Origin: Fidelibacterota bacterium
GTDB lineage: Bacteria > Fidelibacterota > UBA2242
DNA: 59,796 nucleotides
NCBI GenBank assembly: GCA_016782645.1
Contig: JADHYC010000005.1
Span: 1-59,796, forward strand
Direction: 5' to 3'
A model generated the notes under the pieces. That model did not search any database, was not told the DNA's origin, and was given only the letters and a program-made list of their open reading frames with translations. Positions 8,927 through 18,348 of this stretch are shown here, piece by piece (position 1 is the first letter of the stretch; each line of letters opens with the position of its first letter). Made by a program: the position numbers and the translations under genes.

Positions 8927-9262
8927 ATGCCTTTTTGTCCAAAATGTAAGTACGAGTTTGTTGAAGGTTTAGATAAGTGTCCGGATTGTAAAGCAAAATT
9001 AATTGAGCGACTTCCGGAAGAATACGAAGTTAGTATTAAGTGGGTACAACTTTCGATATTGTCTTCACCTATAATGGCTGAGATGGTCAAAGAAGCACTT
9101 GAAAACCGTGGCATTCAGTCCTTCATAAAGACCGATGTTTTAAATGCTGTCTTTTTGGCGAAAGGAACCTCTACTCCAGGCTCGTTTGCAAAAATATTTG
9201 TTCCTGAGATAGACAAGATATCTGCCGAAGAGATTTTAAAGAGTATAACGGATAGCAAATGA
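8927..9262 (+). CDS. Zinc-ribbon protein with DUF2007-like domain
   Basis: A 111-residue protein. An N-terminal zinc ribbon (CPKC at 4-7, CPDC at 18-21) is followed by a segment (WVQLSILSSPIMAEMVKEAL, then NRGIQSFI) that matches the 'putative signal transducing' DUF2007 fold related to PII-like regulators. The function is unknown. It is eight bases after the PTS IIA gene and 51 bases before hisS, so it is probably co-transcribed with both. Confidence 0.75.
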   Translation: MPFCPKCKYEFVEGLDKCPDCKAKLIERLPEEYEVSIKWVQLSILSSPIMAEMVKEALENRGIQSFIKTDVLNAVFLAKGTSTPGSFAKIFVPEIDKISAEEILKSITDSK

Positions 9263-9313
9263 GTGTTATTGTTTGCCCCAAAAGGGTTTTGAAAAAGAAT
9301 TTAGAGGCTTAAC

Positions 9314-10573
9314 GTGTATAGAAGAATAAAAGGAACCAAAGATATACTTCCAACTGAGTCGTATCAATGGCAGTACCTTGAGAAGTTCATATCAGAATCG
9401 TTAGAAAGATATAATTACCAGGAAATCCGCACACCTGTTTTTGAAGTTACGGAATTATTTGCAAGAAGTATAGGAACTGATACAGATGTCGTTTCAAAGG
9501 AGATGTATACCTTTTTTGATAAGAGTAAGACGAGCTTAACTTTAAAACCTGAACTTACTGCCCCGGTTGTCAGAGCATATGTTCAGAATCATCTTGAACA
9601 AATTTCTCCGGTAACAAAATTGTATTATATTGATTCTTCATTTCGACAGGAACGACCTCAAAAGGGAAGACTTCGTCAATTTCACCAATTTGGATTTGAA
9701 ATAATTGGTACGGAATATCCTGAAGCTGATGCTGAAATAATCCAGACAGTCTATGAAATTTATTTGCGGTTGGGTATTAAAGAATTAAATGTGAAATTGA
9801 ATAGTATCGGCAGCCGTGACAGCAGGAAGAATTATCTTGATATTTTAAAATCTTCTTTAAAACCCTATTATAATGACTTTTGTCTGACTTGCCAACAACG
9901 TTTCCATAAAAATATTCTCAGGCTCTTTGATTGTAAAGCTGAACCATGTCAGAATATTTTAGATGAATTCGCGCCATCTATTTTGGAGTATCTTACTAAA
10001 GGGGATCAGGATCATTTTGAAGAAGTAAAGAACCTGCTTGACTTAACAGAGGTTCCATATAGTGTTGATAAAAAATTGGTTCGTGGTTTAGATTATTATA
10101 CTAGAACAACTTTTGAGATTACTAACCCGCTTTTAGGGTCTCAGGATGCGATTTGCGGTGGTGGTCGCTATGATTATCTCATAGAGGACCTTGGAGGTAA
10201 GCACACGCCAGCAGTCGGGGTAGCATCGGGGATGGAACGTCTCCTTATGATTCTGAGAGAAACAGATGCAATTCCTGAAAAGAAAACCAATTTGCTTTAT
10301 TTTGCAGCTCTGGGTGATGAGGCAAGGAAAGCTGGATTTAAGGTTATTGCCAAACTCCGTAGATTAGGTATAACGACAGAAATGGACTTTTTACGACGAT
10401 CTCTAAAGGCTCAAATGAGGGAAGCCGGTAAAAAAGCTGCCAATTGGGTATTGATATTAGGGGAAAACGAGATCAAGCTAAGCGTTGTTACTTTGAAGGA
10501 TATGTCTGATGGAAGTCAGCGCCAAATATCTTTAGAAAATGCTGCTGAAGAAGTAGCCAACTACATTGAGTAA
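9314..10573 (+). CDS. hisS: Histidine--tRNA ligase
   Basis: A 419-residue class II synthetase that charges tRNA-His. Motif 2 is SFRQERPQKGRLRQFHQFGF, the histidine-specific motif is RGLDYYTRTTFEI, and motif 3 is GVASGMERLLMI; the C-terminal anticodon domain follows. A cysteine-bearing insertion (CLTC ... DCKAEPC) near residues 195-218 is shared by many bacterial HisRS. The start is GTG at 9314, placed by the family start YRRIKGTKDILP. HisZ is ruled out because both HisRS-specific motifs are intact. Confidence 0.96.
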   Translation: MYRRIKGTKDILPTESYQWQYLEKFISESLERYNYQEIRTPVFEVTELFARSIGTDTDVVSKEMYTFFDKSKTSLTLKPELTAPVVRAYVQNHLEQISPVTKLYYIDSSFRQERPQKGRLRQFHQFGFEIIGTEYPEADAEIIQTVYEIYLRLGIKELNVKLNSIGSRDSRKNYLDILKSSLKPYYNDFCLTCQQRFHKNILRLFDCKAEPCQNILDEFAPSILEYLTKGDQDHFEEVKNLLDLTEVPYSVDKKLVRGLDYYTRTTFEITNPLLGSQDAICGGGRYDYLIEDLGGKHTPAVGVASGMERLLMILRETDAIPEKKTNLLYFAALGDEARKAGFKVIAKLRRLGITTEMDFLRRSLKAQMREAGKKAANWVLILGENEIKLSVVTLKDMSDGSQRQISLENAAEEVANYIE

Positions 10574-10764
10574 TAATACCTTATCATTATTACGTTGTAT
10601 ACAACGAACAATATTACCCACTGTTTATTTGTGTTAGAAAACGCAGGCTGTAAGAATTTTATCAAATATGTTTTTACCACATACGGAGTTTCTGAAGAAG
10701 TTGATCGAGAACAGGAATAGCAAATCTAATAATAACATCAAATGTTGCAATATTAACGAGTTGT

Positions 10765-11721
10765 ATGTTCTACCCTTTTCCTAAAGAAGAAAGATATTAC
10801 CACTACAGCCGCTATCTTCGTGAGCGATTTAATTCGCGAGTGTATAAGATCTCTTTAGATGCGGGTTTTACTTGCCCGACTCGTGACGGTACTATTGGTT
10901 ATGGCGGATGCCTGTACTGTAACAATGACAGCTTTACACCGCAACGTAGGGCACCTATTTCACCTATTTCTAAGCAAATAGTTGAAGGTATTGAGACACT
11001 TAAAAAATATCGGAAAGCAAAAAAGTTTCTGGCTTATTTCCAAGCTTTTACAAATACCTACGCTCCCGTATACGAATTAGAAAAATTATACAAGCAGGCT
11101 CTGTCTTTTCCGGATATAGTGGGTTTGTGTATCGGAACCCGCCCTGACTGTGTTAATGATGAAATATTTGAATTACTGCAGGATTTAAATAAAAAATCTT
11201 ATGTATCAATAGAATTCGGGATAGAATCAGTTTACGATAAAACGCTGAAGTGGATTAAGAGAGGACACGATTTTTCTAAAACAAAGTGGGCAGTTAAAAA
11301 AGCCAAGGAGTATAGATTACATACTTCCGTCCACCTGATTTTTGGATTTCCAACGGAATCAGCAGAGGAAATACTTGACTCTGCAGAAATCATTAATAAC
11401 CTTGGAATAAATGCGATAAAAATCCATCATCTTCACATCGTAAAGAACACTCAATTGGCAAAACTATATAAAGAAAAACCGTTTTATGTTTTTGGTGAAT
11501 CAGAATGGATTGCACTCGTTTGTGACTTTCTGGAGCGATTATATCCCAATATTAGTATTCAACGTCTTTGTGGCGAAGCAAAGCAGGGAACTCTAATAGC
11601 ACCTTTGTGGAAGTTGAATAAAAGTGAGGTTATTCAGAGAATACGAAGGGAATTCGAGAAGCGCGGGAGTTATCAGGGCTATAAAGGGACTGAAATTTAT
11701 AAGGGGAATAATGCGCTGTGA
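10765..11721 (+). CDS. TIGR01212 family radical SAM protein
   Basis: A 318-residue radical S-adenosylmethionine protein. The cluster motif is spaced unusually for the superfamily: CPTRDGTIGYGGCLYC, i.e. Cys-x11-Cys-x2-Cys, which with the opening YYHYSRYLRERFNSRVYKIS marks the YtqA/YhcC-type TIGR01212 family. Other typical strings are FQAFTNTYAP and GTRPDCV. No reaction has been firmly assigned to the family. Its stop overlaps the start of the broken metallo-hydrolase that follows. Confidence 0.9.
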   Translation: MFYPFPKEERYYHYSRYLRERFNSRVYKISLDAGFTCPTRDGTIGYGGCLYCNNDSFTPQRRAPISPISKQIVEGIETLKKYRKAKKFLAYFQAFTNTYAPVYELEKLYKQALSFPDIVGLCIGTRPDCVNDEIFELLQDLNKKSYVSIEFGIESVYDKTLKWIKRGHDFSKTKWAVKKAKEYRLHTSVHLIFGFPTESAEEILDSAEIINNLGINAIKIHHLHIVKNTQLAKLYKEKPFYVFGESEWIALVCDFLERLYPNISIQRLCGEAKQGTLIAPLWKLNKSEVIQRIRREFEKRGSYQGYKGTEIYKGNNAL

Positions 11722-12570
11722 TGAAAGCCGGGAAATACACAGTTTACGTTTTAGAGACAGGAAGATTTGCACTTGATGATGGCGCTGTGTTTGGAATAAT
11801 TCCGAAAGCTCTCTGGAGCCAACGTGTAACTACTGATGAGAAAAACCGGACATCTATGACCTTGCGCTCAATACTTATCGTTGGTTCCGGATATCAAATT
11901 TTAGTCGATACCGGTCACGGAGAGGGCTACTCTGATAAAATTCGTAAAATTTATCGCATGGACAACGGATCGGTGAATTTAAAAAATTCACTGGCAGCTT
12001 TGGAATTTACCTTTGATGATATAACTGATTTGATATTCACTAATTTGCATTTCGACCATACCAACGGAGCCATAAATCAGAGCAAAAAGTTACCATTATT
12101 TTTCTAATGCTACTTATTATGTCCAGAGACGCAATTTCGAATGAGCGATGTCACCGTCGGAATTAGACCGCACCGGTTATAATCGGAATAATTTTCTGCC
12201 GTTAAAAGAAACGGGTTTATTGCAACTATTTGATGGTGAGACAACGCTTTTTCTGGGGAATGAAATTCTAACCTCGGATGGTCATACTCCCGGGCAGCAG
12301 CATATTTTGATTCGGGATAATGAGCGACCGCTATTTTTCTGTGCCGATCTTTTCCCGACTTTCAGTCATATAGGGATTACCTGGATCAGTACTTTTAATT
12401 TGTATCCGCTGAAACTTATTGAAGAGAAGAAAAAAATCCTGCAGAGAGCTGCCTCCGGGAACTAGCTGATTATTTTTCACCATGACCCTTGCATTATATT
12501 TGGAAGTGTTGGAAAAAAGGATAAAAATGTTAAAATTAACTATATAGTGAATAAAGAATTTGTAAAATAA
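11718..12570 (+). pseudogene. MBL-fold metallo-hydrolase, broken by one frameshift and two stops
   Basis: The frame opens at 11718, overlapping the radical SAM gene, and reads a quinoprotein/AHL-lactonase-like MBL fold with TNLHFDHTNGA near residue 111. A run of five T at 12099-12103 shifts the frame; with four T it continues PLFSNATYYVQRRNFE. A TGA at 12142 and a TAG at 12463 then sit where tryptophan is expected (FE-W-AMSPSELDRTGY and SGN-W-LIIFHHDP). After the TAG the frame runs 34 more sense codons to a TAA at 12568. Later motifs HTPGQQH and ADLFP are intact. Three lesions in otherwise well-kept sequence point to a recently dead gene; assembly error could explain the T-run but hardly both stops. 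Confidence 0.85.
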
Positions 12571-12618
12571 AAAAATTGGGAATAACGGCGAAAAGTAGGT
12601 AAAGTAATTATCATTAGG

Positions 12619-13827
12619 GTGAATAATATGAACAGTCAAAAGATACGATTGTTATTAATTGAAAAGGATACTAAAAGCCAGCAAGCTTTTAAAGAATTCT
12701 TTAAGAATAATGAACTTTTATATGATTACACAATTGCTAATGGTTTTGACGAAGCGGAAAGTAGTTACGATCTCCATAGATTTGATGTCATTATTTCCGA
12801 TTTTAGTTCCGGGGACAAGAGCGCTTCTAATATTCTGCAATTAGCAAAAGATATTCCAGTAATCGTTACTGTTACTCCCGCTGACGAAAAAATCCTCTTT
12901 GAAGCTCTCAATACGGGTGTCTGTGATTATCTGATAAAAGATACCGATTATTACTGCTTAAAATTCCTACCCTGGGTTATCCAAAAAGTTCTCAGACATA
13001 AAAAATTAGAAGAGTCTCATCGTCGGACCGAGTTAGAATTGCGAGAGCAGGAAAAGAAATATCGCACCATATTTGAGCAATCCAGAGATGCAATCTATTT
13101 GACTACTATTAATGGAGAATTTATTGAGTTCAACAATTCAATGTTAAAGCTGCTTGGCTACACTCGCAAAGAGCTAAGCAATTTAAATGCAAAAGAACTT
13201 TATTATAAGGAAGAATACAGGGACAAATTTCGGCATGATATCGAAAAAAAGGACTCCGTAGTCGATTATGAATTACAATTGCGTAAAAAGGATGGTACAG
13301 TAATACATTGCCTGCTTACTACTTCTATAATGTATTCCAAAGAGGGCAAAATGATCGGATATCAGGGCAGCATCAGAGATATTTCCGAGATGAAAAAGGC
13401 TGAACTAAAGATGAACGAACTCTGTGAGCAATTAAAATCTGCTAATATAGCACTATCCCTCGGTTATGCTGCGGAAAAGGATAGAAAAGACGCACTAAAA
13501 ACAGTATTATACCAGGAGGAAATAGGATTGCTAATTGATGCAGATGGGAATATTCTGGGAATAACCGAAAAAGTGCGTAAAATCTCCAATTTATCCAGAA
13601 TAGAATTGCTGCGCTCCAGTTTTTATGATTTAATGGAGCAGGAATCGAGAGCAGGCATAAAAACAGAAATACAGCGAGCGTTAATAGGCAGCTCTTTTCA
13701 AACCACAGTTGTTATTAATACTCCCGATTCAGGCAAGAAGTCCTTTGAAATAAATTTAATGCGTATCAATATGGAGAAAGAAAAACGCATCTTGACATTG
13801 TTACGGGAAAAGAAAAAGATTAGTTGA
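12619..13827 (+). CDS. Response-regulator receiver protein with PAS domains
   Basis: A 402-residue signalling protein. An N-terminal receiver domain has the phospho-acceptor in IISDFSSGD (about Asp60) and the conserved Lys in DYLIKDTD. A linker helix leads to a PAS domain (YRTIFEQSRDAIYLTTINGE to GYQGSIRDISEMKKAE) and a second, weaker PAS-like segment near 300-395 (LLIDADGNILGITEK). No kinase, cyclase or DNA-binding domain follows, so it is either a bridging protein or lacks its output domain. Start is GTG at 12619 or ATG at 12628; the latter has no better ribosome site. Confidence 0.8.
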   Translation: MNNMNSQKIRLLLIEKDTKSQQAFKEFFKNNELLYDYTIANGFDEAESSYDLHRFDVIISDFSSGDKSASNILQLAKDIPVIVTVTPADEKILFEALNTGVCDYLIKDTDYYCLKFLPWVIQKVLRHKKLEESHRRTELELREQEKKYRTIFEQSRDAIYLTTINGEFIEFNNSMLKLLGYTRKELSNLNAKELYYKEEYRDKFRHDIEKKDSVVDYELQLRKKDGTVIHCLLTTSIMYSKEGKMIGYQGSIRDISEMKKAELKMNELCEQLKSANIALSLGYAAEKDRKDALKTVLYQEEIGLLIDADGNILGITEKVRKISNLSRIELLRSSFYDLMEQESRAGIKTEIQRALIGSSFQTTVVINTPDSGKKSFEINLMRINMEKEKRILTLLREKKKIS

Positions 13828-14026
13828 TCTCTTTTGTGAGAATGCTTCAAATACATGGCAGGTGGATAAACTATTTGAGTTCTTTAAATCGTGATGGGAA
13901 TTGTGTAAATTTTGTTGAAAAAGTCTTGATTGAAGATTGAGAATGATTGAAATTAGTTATGTAGAAATAATGCTATTGAGTAAGTAACTCTAAGGTATAT
14001 CTCCTAGAAAAAATATTTTCTCATAA

Positions 14027-14728
14027 TCATTTAAATATTTTACATCCCCTTACCCCAAATATCGCTGTTCCTATTCTCACCATATTAGCGCCTTCTTCTA
14101 TAGCAACTTTATATGAATTTGTCATTCCCATTGAAAGTGTTTTCATCTCGATTCTTGGCAAATTAAGTCCTCTGATCTTTTCGAAAAATCCTCTCACCTC
14201 TCGGAAATAGGGTCTACTTTGTTCAGGGTTTCCTGCAATTGGTCCGAGCGTCATTAGCCCTTCCAATCTTAGATGTTCAAGTTCTGAAATGCTTTTAGCC
14301 AGTTTCTCTATGATTTTGTAATCTGGCTTAATGCCTGATTTTGAAATTTCGCTACCTATATTTATTTCAATATAAACCGGAATCACTTTTTTATCAGTAT
14401 GCTCAACTCTTTTATCAATAGCTTGTGCCATTTCTAAAGAGTCTATGGTTTGAATAACATCGAAAATTTTTAGTGCTTTATTTATTTTGTTTGTTTGCAG
14501 GTGACCTATCATATGCCACCTGACTTTTTCTCTTTCCTTGGACAGAGTATTGTAGATTTTTTCCCCTTCCTGAACATAATTTTCACCAATATCAGTAGCA
14601 CCTGCTTTTATAACTTCTGTTATTTCGTTCGGGGTTCTCTGTTTTGCTGCTACAACAATTGTTACGTGTTCAGGGATTGTTTCTCTAATTTTTTGATAAT
14701 TCTCTGTTATTGACATTTTTTGTCCCAT
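14027..14728 (-). CDS. YggS family pyridoxal phosphate homeostasis protein
   Basis: A 233-residue single-domain PLP-binding TIM barrel. The PLP lysine lies in VVAAKQRTPNEI, followed by IGENYVQEG, WHMIGHLQTNK and the phosphate-binding SMGMTNSYKVAIEEGANMVR near the C-terminus, all YggS/PROSC signatures. The family carries PLP and balances cellular vitamin B6 pools and has no known catalytic reaction. Start at 14728 or at ATG 14716. It follows the UPF0282 gene by 12 bases and is probably co-transcribed with it. Confidence 0.92.
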   Translation of the reverse strand: MGQKMSITENYQKIRETIPEHVTIVVAAKQRTPNEITEVIKAGATDIGENYVQEGEKIYNTLSKEREKVRWHMIGHLQTNKINKALKIFDVIQTIDSLEMAQAIDKRVEHTDKKVIPVYIEINIGSEISKSGIKPDYKIIEKLAKSISELEHLRLEGLMTLGPIAGNPEQSRPYFREVRGFFEKIRGLNLPRIEMKTLSMGMTNSYKVAIEEGANMVRIGTAIFGVRGCKIFK

Positions 14729-14740
14729 TCTACAGTTAAT

Positions 14741-15673
14741 TCATATTTTATAGAATTTTCTTCCCAAGTTCCAATAGTGGTTTGTATTTACCTTACCTTC
14801 AGCATAGGATTCATGCCATCTTTCAAGAACAGGCATTTTTTCGTATAAGCTTTTACGTTGTGCTTCAAGAAGTAATCTTGGTTTTTTCATAAAATCAGCA
14901 GCACATACGATATTGGTTTTTGTTTTATTTGCTAATTTATCGAGCCAGTTAAGCCCGCTGTAATTTCTCAATAAGTGATGGTCGAGAATTAATGTATCGA
15001 CTTTTTGTGAGAGTTTTATAGCTCTGTTCCATGCTGTTTCAACCGGTTCTTCACTAAGTCGAGATAGATAAATAGGAGGTCCGCTAGTTAGCACAATATA
15101 AGGGTGCCATGATAATATTTGAGAGATGGATTCGTCATTGAGGAGTTGAATATCTGAAGCGTGCACAAATACGTAATCTTCTTCAATCCTGGTCATCATA
15201 ACTGTATCTAAATTGTTGTTTGCTTCTCCATGAGGTACTGGTATGGAAAAGCTCATGACACCGGATTCTTTTCCTTCTGCTGCAATCAGGTCTTTGTTCA
15301 AAGTAAATGAAATGCAAATTGCTCTTCTGTCTTCGGTTTTGGAGAGGCTATAAGACTTAACCCATATTTTGATTTCTGAGTTCAATCCAGGTACTTTTTC
15401 AATATTTAATTGATAAGGATTTGCGTCAGTTAGAGGTACATGATCACCATGAAAATGGCTGAACACTATATCCGTAGCCTCAGACCATCTTTTTATGATC
15501 TTTTTTTGTATTCTTTCGTCTACTGCAACTTGAAAGGGATGGGGAAGCAACTTATTTCTTTTGTAGCCTAAAGCTATGCCGGGATCGATTAAAATTTTCC
15601 GATTTTTCATTTTTACAAAACAGCAAAGACCTCGTACGCCTAAAGACTCAGTACCTAAAATCTCAATTTCCAT
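14741..15673 (-). CDS. UPF0282-type MBL-fold metallo-hydrolase
   Basis: A 310-residue metallo-beta-lactamase-fold protein. The opening (EILGTESLGVRGLCCFV, then KILIDPGIALGYKRN) and the metal motif FSHFHGDHVPL match UPF0282, a family best known from methanogens and other archaea. Further ligands are likely in VPHGEANN, HASD and LDHHLLR. No reaction is established. Family membership is a firm reading of the N-terminus; the archaeal link is established knowledge and any transfer is inference. Confidence 0.82.
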   Translation of the reverse strand: MEIEILGTESLGVRGLCCFVKMKNRKILIDPGIALGYKRNKLLPHPFQVAVDERIQKKIIKRWSEATDIVFSHFHGDHVPLTDANPYQLNIEKVPGLNSEIKIWVKSYSLSKTEDRRAICISFTLNKDLIAAEGKESGVMSFSIPVPHGEANNNLDTVMMTRIEEDYVFVHASDIQLLNDESISQILSWHPYIVLTSGPPIYLSRLSEEPVETAWNRAIKLSQKVDTLILDHHLLRNYSGLNWLDKLANKTKTNIVCAADFMKKPRLLLEAQRKSLYEKMPVLERWHESYAEGKVNTNHYWNLGRKFYKI

Positions 15674-15757
15674 GACGAAATTTACAGTAAAAATCTGTGA
15701 ATCATAAAAATATTAATGGTTTAATTGCAAGACTGTTTTTTCTTAGCCAAACACTTT

Positions 15758-15918
15758 GAGTTACTAAGGAGAGCATATAATGGGTTACATCATCTTGAAT
15801 AATGAACAAGCCATTCTAAAGGATTTTAATGGATTACATCATAGACAGTAAAAATAGGATAAAACTAAAGATAAATTCGATGCAAAATGTAACCAATAAA
15901 CAGTACCCATTAGTAAGT
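15758..15918. repeat. Dispersed repeat, family 3, copy A
   Basis: The stretch from GTTACTAAGGAGAGC to ATTAGTAAG recurs at 34087-34369. The second half is nearly identical (for example GGATTTTAATGGATTACATC, then AAAAATAGGATAAAACT). Copy A lacks a 120-base insertion present in copy B and instead has one TTGAATAATGAACAAG. No open frame runs through it. Confidence 0.85.
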
Positions 15919-15962
15919 CCTTTACATCATAAATGAATTTCGATTAAAAAGCCGCTTATTAG

Positions 15963-16106
15963 GGCTTGACTTAAGGTATTGACTAATCTGCTAAACTTAA
16001 GTCAAGTTCGCTTCAGTGATTTTACTCAAATTTCGATTGATTCATCTTGGTGAAGCCTCCATGTGATACAGAGATTTACATCAGAGAGCGAACTTAACTC
16101 AAGTTT
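15963..16106. repeat. Inverted-repeat element, family 2, copy 1
   Basis: AAACTTAAGTCAAGTTCGCT (15993-16012) pairs with 16087-16106 at 18 of 20 bases. A third arm, GGCTTGACTTAAG, stands at 15963-15975. Related pairs of arms occur at 32650-32720, 44606-44674 and 46693-46762. Confidence 0.8.
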
Positions 16107-16243
16107 TTATCCATTGTAACTGAGATACTACTTTTAGTGTTTTATTCCTTTTCTCTAATAAAGAGGCTAAATTTCGAACGTTTTCTGCCATTGTAGGAAT
16201 TTTTCTATTAACCAGAATTTTTTGCAATTGAAAAGAGACTATA

Positions 16244-17044
16244 TTGATTGACCAAGAAACGCTGTCAGGATTTAAAAAGTGGTTCGCTGATTATGTGGAA
16301 ACGTTCCGATCAGATGATCCCGATTACCAGTTGAACATCGATTTGAAAGAGAAACATACTCGGATAGTGTGCGAGGGAATTATTGATGTTGGAAGAAATC
16401 TTGCTTTAAGTGATAGCAATCTTCGATTGGCAGAAGTAACCGCACTTTTTCATGATGTAGGCAGATTTAAACAATATGCCCGATACGGTTCGTTTTTAGA
16501 TATGAAAACTGAAAATCATGCTCTGCTTGGTATCAGGATTCTCCGAACAAATCATGTTTTGGATGATATAGATGAAGAAACGAGGGAATTAATTTTCTAT
16601 ACAATTTCTAATCATAATCGTGCATGTTTACCCGATAATGAATCGGAAAGGTTTTTATTTTTCACAAAGTTACTTCGTGATGCTGACAAATTGGACATCT
16701 GGCGTGTTGTCACGAAGTATTACCAGAGCAATAATAGAAAGCGGAATTGTGCTCTTGAGCTAAATTTACCCGACACACCGGAAATTTCAGAGTGGGTTTA
16801 TAAGGATCTAATGAAAAGGAATATAGTAAAAGCTGAACACTTGAAAAATTTGAATGATTTTAAATTGCTTCAAATTGGGTGGGTTTATGATGTGAACTTT
16901 CCAAGGACTTTACAACTCGTTTGTGAAAGAAAATATATTGAGAAAATCTACAATGCGCTGCCTAAATCAGAGAAGGTGATTGAGATTTATAAGGCTGTTC
17001 AGGATTATTTGGAAAAGAAATGTGATTATGCAGAAATGAATTAA
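16244..17044 (+). CDS. HD domain-containing metal-dependent phosphohydrolase
   Basis: A 266-residue HD-superfamily protein. The first metal ligand is His in KHTRIVCEGI, the HD doublet is in ALFHDVGRFKQYARYGSF, and DADKLDIW supplies the distal Asp. The family cleaves phosphoesters of nucleotides; the substrate is unknown. Start is TTG at 16244 after GAAAAGAG; no ATG lies in the first 80 codons before the domain. It is 48 bases before nth. Confidence 0.85.
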   Translation: MIDQETLSGFKKWFADYVETFRSDDPDYQLNIDLKEKHTRIVCEGIIDVGRNLALSDSNLRLAEVTALFHDVGRFKQYARYGSFLDMKTENHALLGIRILRTNHVLDDIDEETRELIFYTISNHNRACLPDNESERFLFFTKLLRDADKLDIWRVVTKYYQSNNRKRNCALELNLPDTPEISEWVYKDLMKRNIVKAEHLKNLNDFKLLQIGWVYDVNFPRTLQLVCERKYIEKIYNALPKSEKVIEIYKAVQDYLEKKCDYAEMN

Positions 17045-17070
17045 TGCAAGATAAAACTTTTAATTTTTAT

Positions 17071-17078
17071 TATATTTG
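17071..17078 (+). promoter_or_regulatory. Possible FCB-type -7 element before nth
   Basis: TATATTTG fits the Bacteroidota TAnnTTTG consensus exactly, 14 bases before the nth start codon. That would make a very short leader. No matching -33 TTTG was found, so this is weak. Confidence 0.3.
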
Positions 17079-17092
17079 CCCTCAAGAGATGA

Positions 17093-17731
17093 TTGTTGAA
17101 TAATTCACTTAAAAAACGTGCGCAAGAAATTTTTTCTCGGCTAAAGGAAGTATATCTGGAAGCACAGTGCTCACTAAAATTTGTCAATCCGAGAGAGTTG
17201 CTTATTTCTACTATTCTTTCTGCCCAGTGTACAGATAAGCGTGTGAATCAGGTAACACCAGCTCTATTCGCAAAATATCCAACAGCAAAAGCGTTTGCAG
17301 AGGCATCAATTGAAGAATTAAAGGATGGTATACGTTCTACTGGATTTTATAACCACAAAGCAAAATCCATTAAGGAGGCGATGAAAGCTGTTGTCGAAAA
17401 GTTCGGTGGTGAAATTCCGAATAATATTGAAGATTTACTGAAGCTTGAAGGTGTTGGGCGGAAAACAGCAAATGTTGTGCTCGGTGATGCATTCGGAATT
17501 CCAGGGATCGTCGTAGATACGCATGTCAAGAGGCTGTCTGTTAGACTCGGATTGACAAAAAATGCAGATCCGGTAAAAATAGAGCATAACCTGATGGAAA
17601 TTTTACCGAAGAAAAACTGGACTCCTTTGGGACATCTTATGATATACCATGGACGATTAGTTTGTAATGCAAGAAAGCCAAAATGTTCTAAATGTTTCTT
17701 AAATGATATATGTCCGTCAGCAGAATTTTAA
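17093..17731 (+). CDS. nth: Endonuclease III (DNA glycosylase/AP lyase)
   Basis: A 212-residue base-excision repair enzyme that removes oxidised pyrimidines. The helix-hairpin-helix and catalytic Lys are in LEGVGRKTANVVLG (about 115-128), and the catalytic Asp is in VVDTHVKRL. The C-terminal iron-sulfur loop is C-x6-C-x2-C-x5-C (CNARKPKCSKCFLNDIC). The start is TTG at 17093; the nearby ATG at 17089 leads to a stop after four codons. The family length agrees. Confidence 0.95.
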   Translation: MLNNSLKKRAQEIFSRLKEVYLEAQCSLKFVNPRELLISTILSAQCTDKRVNQVTPALFAKYPTAKAFAEASIEELKDGIRSTGFYNHKAKSIKEAMKAVVEKFGGEIPNNIEDLLKLEGVGRKTANVVLGDAFGIPGIVVDTHVKRLSVRLGLTKNADPVKIEHNLMEILPKKNWTPLGHLMIYHGRLVCNARKPKCSKCFLNDICPSAEF

Positions 17732-17784
17732 TGTAGTGGTACAATGCGTTACGATTTTACCACATATAAATTTTGAGGTTATCA

Positions 17785-18348
17785 ATGGAAACAGAGGAAT
17801 TAATTCGAGAGCTTTTAATGAATATTGGTGAAGATCCTGAACGTGCTGGTATTCAGAAAACACCGAGCCGTGTTGCGAGTATGTGGGAATATATTACACA
17901 GGGTTATAAAGTCGATGTTGAGGCATTACTGAAGGAATCAGTCTGTGATGACGAATACAATCAGATGATTTTAGTTAAAGATATTGACTATTATAGCATT
18001 TGTGAACATCATCTTGTCCCGTTTTTTGGGAAAGCGCATGTAGCCTATATCCCTGATGGAAAAATTATCGGGCTTAGTAAGATACCGCGGATCATTGATG
18101 CTTATGCCCGACGCTTACAAATTCAAGAGAGAATGACAAATCAAATAGCCGAATCGCTTGAAAGAGCTTTAAAACCCAAAGGTGTGGGGGTAGTGATAGA
18201 AGCTCGTCATCTATGTATGCATATGAGAGGCATTGAAAAACAAAATTCTGTAGTAACGACAAGTACGATGTTTGGTGAATTTCATTCAGAAGATCAGGCG
18301 AGGAATGAATTTTTACAACTTATTGGAATTTTAAATATACACCGCTGA
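17785..18348 (+). CDS. folE: GTP cyclohydrolase I
   Basis: A 187-residue enzyme that opens GTP to dihydroneopterin triphosphate for folate or related pterins. Zinc and active-site motifs are complete: [20 protein letters not shown] (zinc Cys and His), [17 protein letters not shown], and [17 protein letters not shown] (second zinc Cys). I choose the ATG at 17785, which has GAGG seven bases upstream, over a TTG four codons earlier at 17773. Confidence 0.95.
   Translation: METEELIRELLMNIGEDPERAGIQKTPSRVASMWEYITQGYKVDVEALLKESVCDDEYNQMILVKDIDYYSICEHHLVPFFGKAHVAYIPDGKIIGLSKIPRIIDAYARRLQIQERMTNQIAESLERALKPKGVGVVIEARHLCMHMRGIEKQNSVVTTSTMFGEFHSEDQARNEFLQLIGILNIHR

Larger units (their letters stand above)
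15674..16243. other. Repeat-rich intergenic region between divergent UPF0282 and HD genes
   Basis: I see no gene here. It holds one copy of a 160-bp dispersed repeat (15758-15918) and an inverted-repeat element (15963-16106), each listed separately. The outer parts are AT-rich and should contain both promoters. Confidence 0.65.

Noticed and set aside
10631..10720. 29-codon open frame starting GTG between hisS and the radical SAM gene
   Set aside because: No ribosome site and no recognisable family; it may be a fragment, but nothing supports it as a gene.
11718..12570. TGA read as tryptophan (alternative genetic code)
   Set aside because: Many intact genes in the window end in TGA (for example folE, kdsA and kdsC), and one of the three Trp replacements is TAG.
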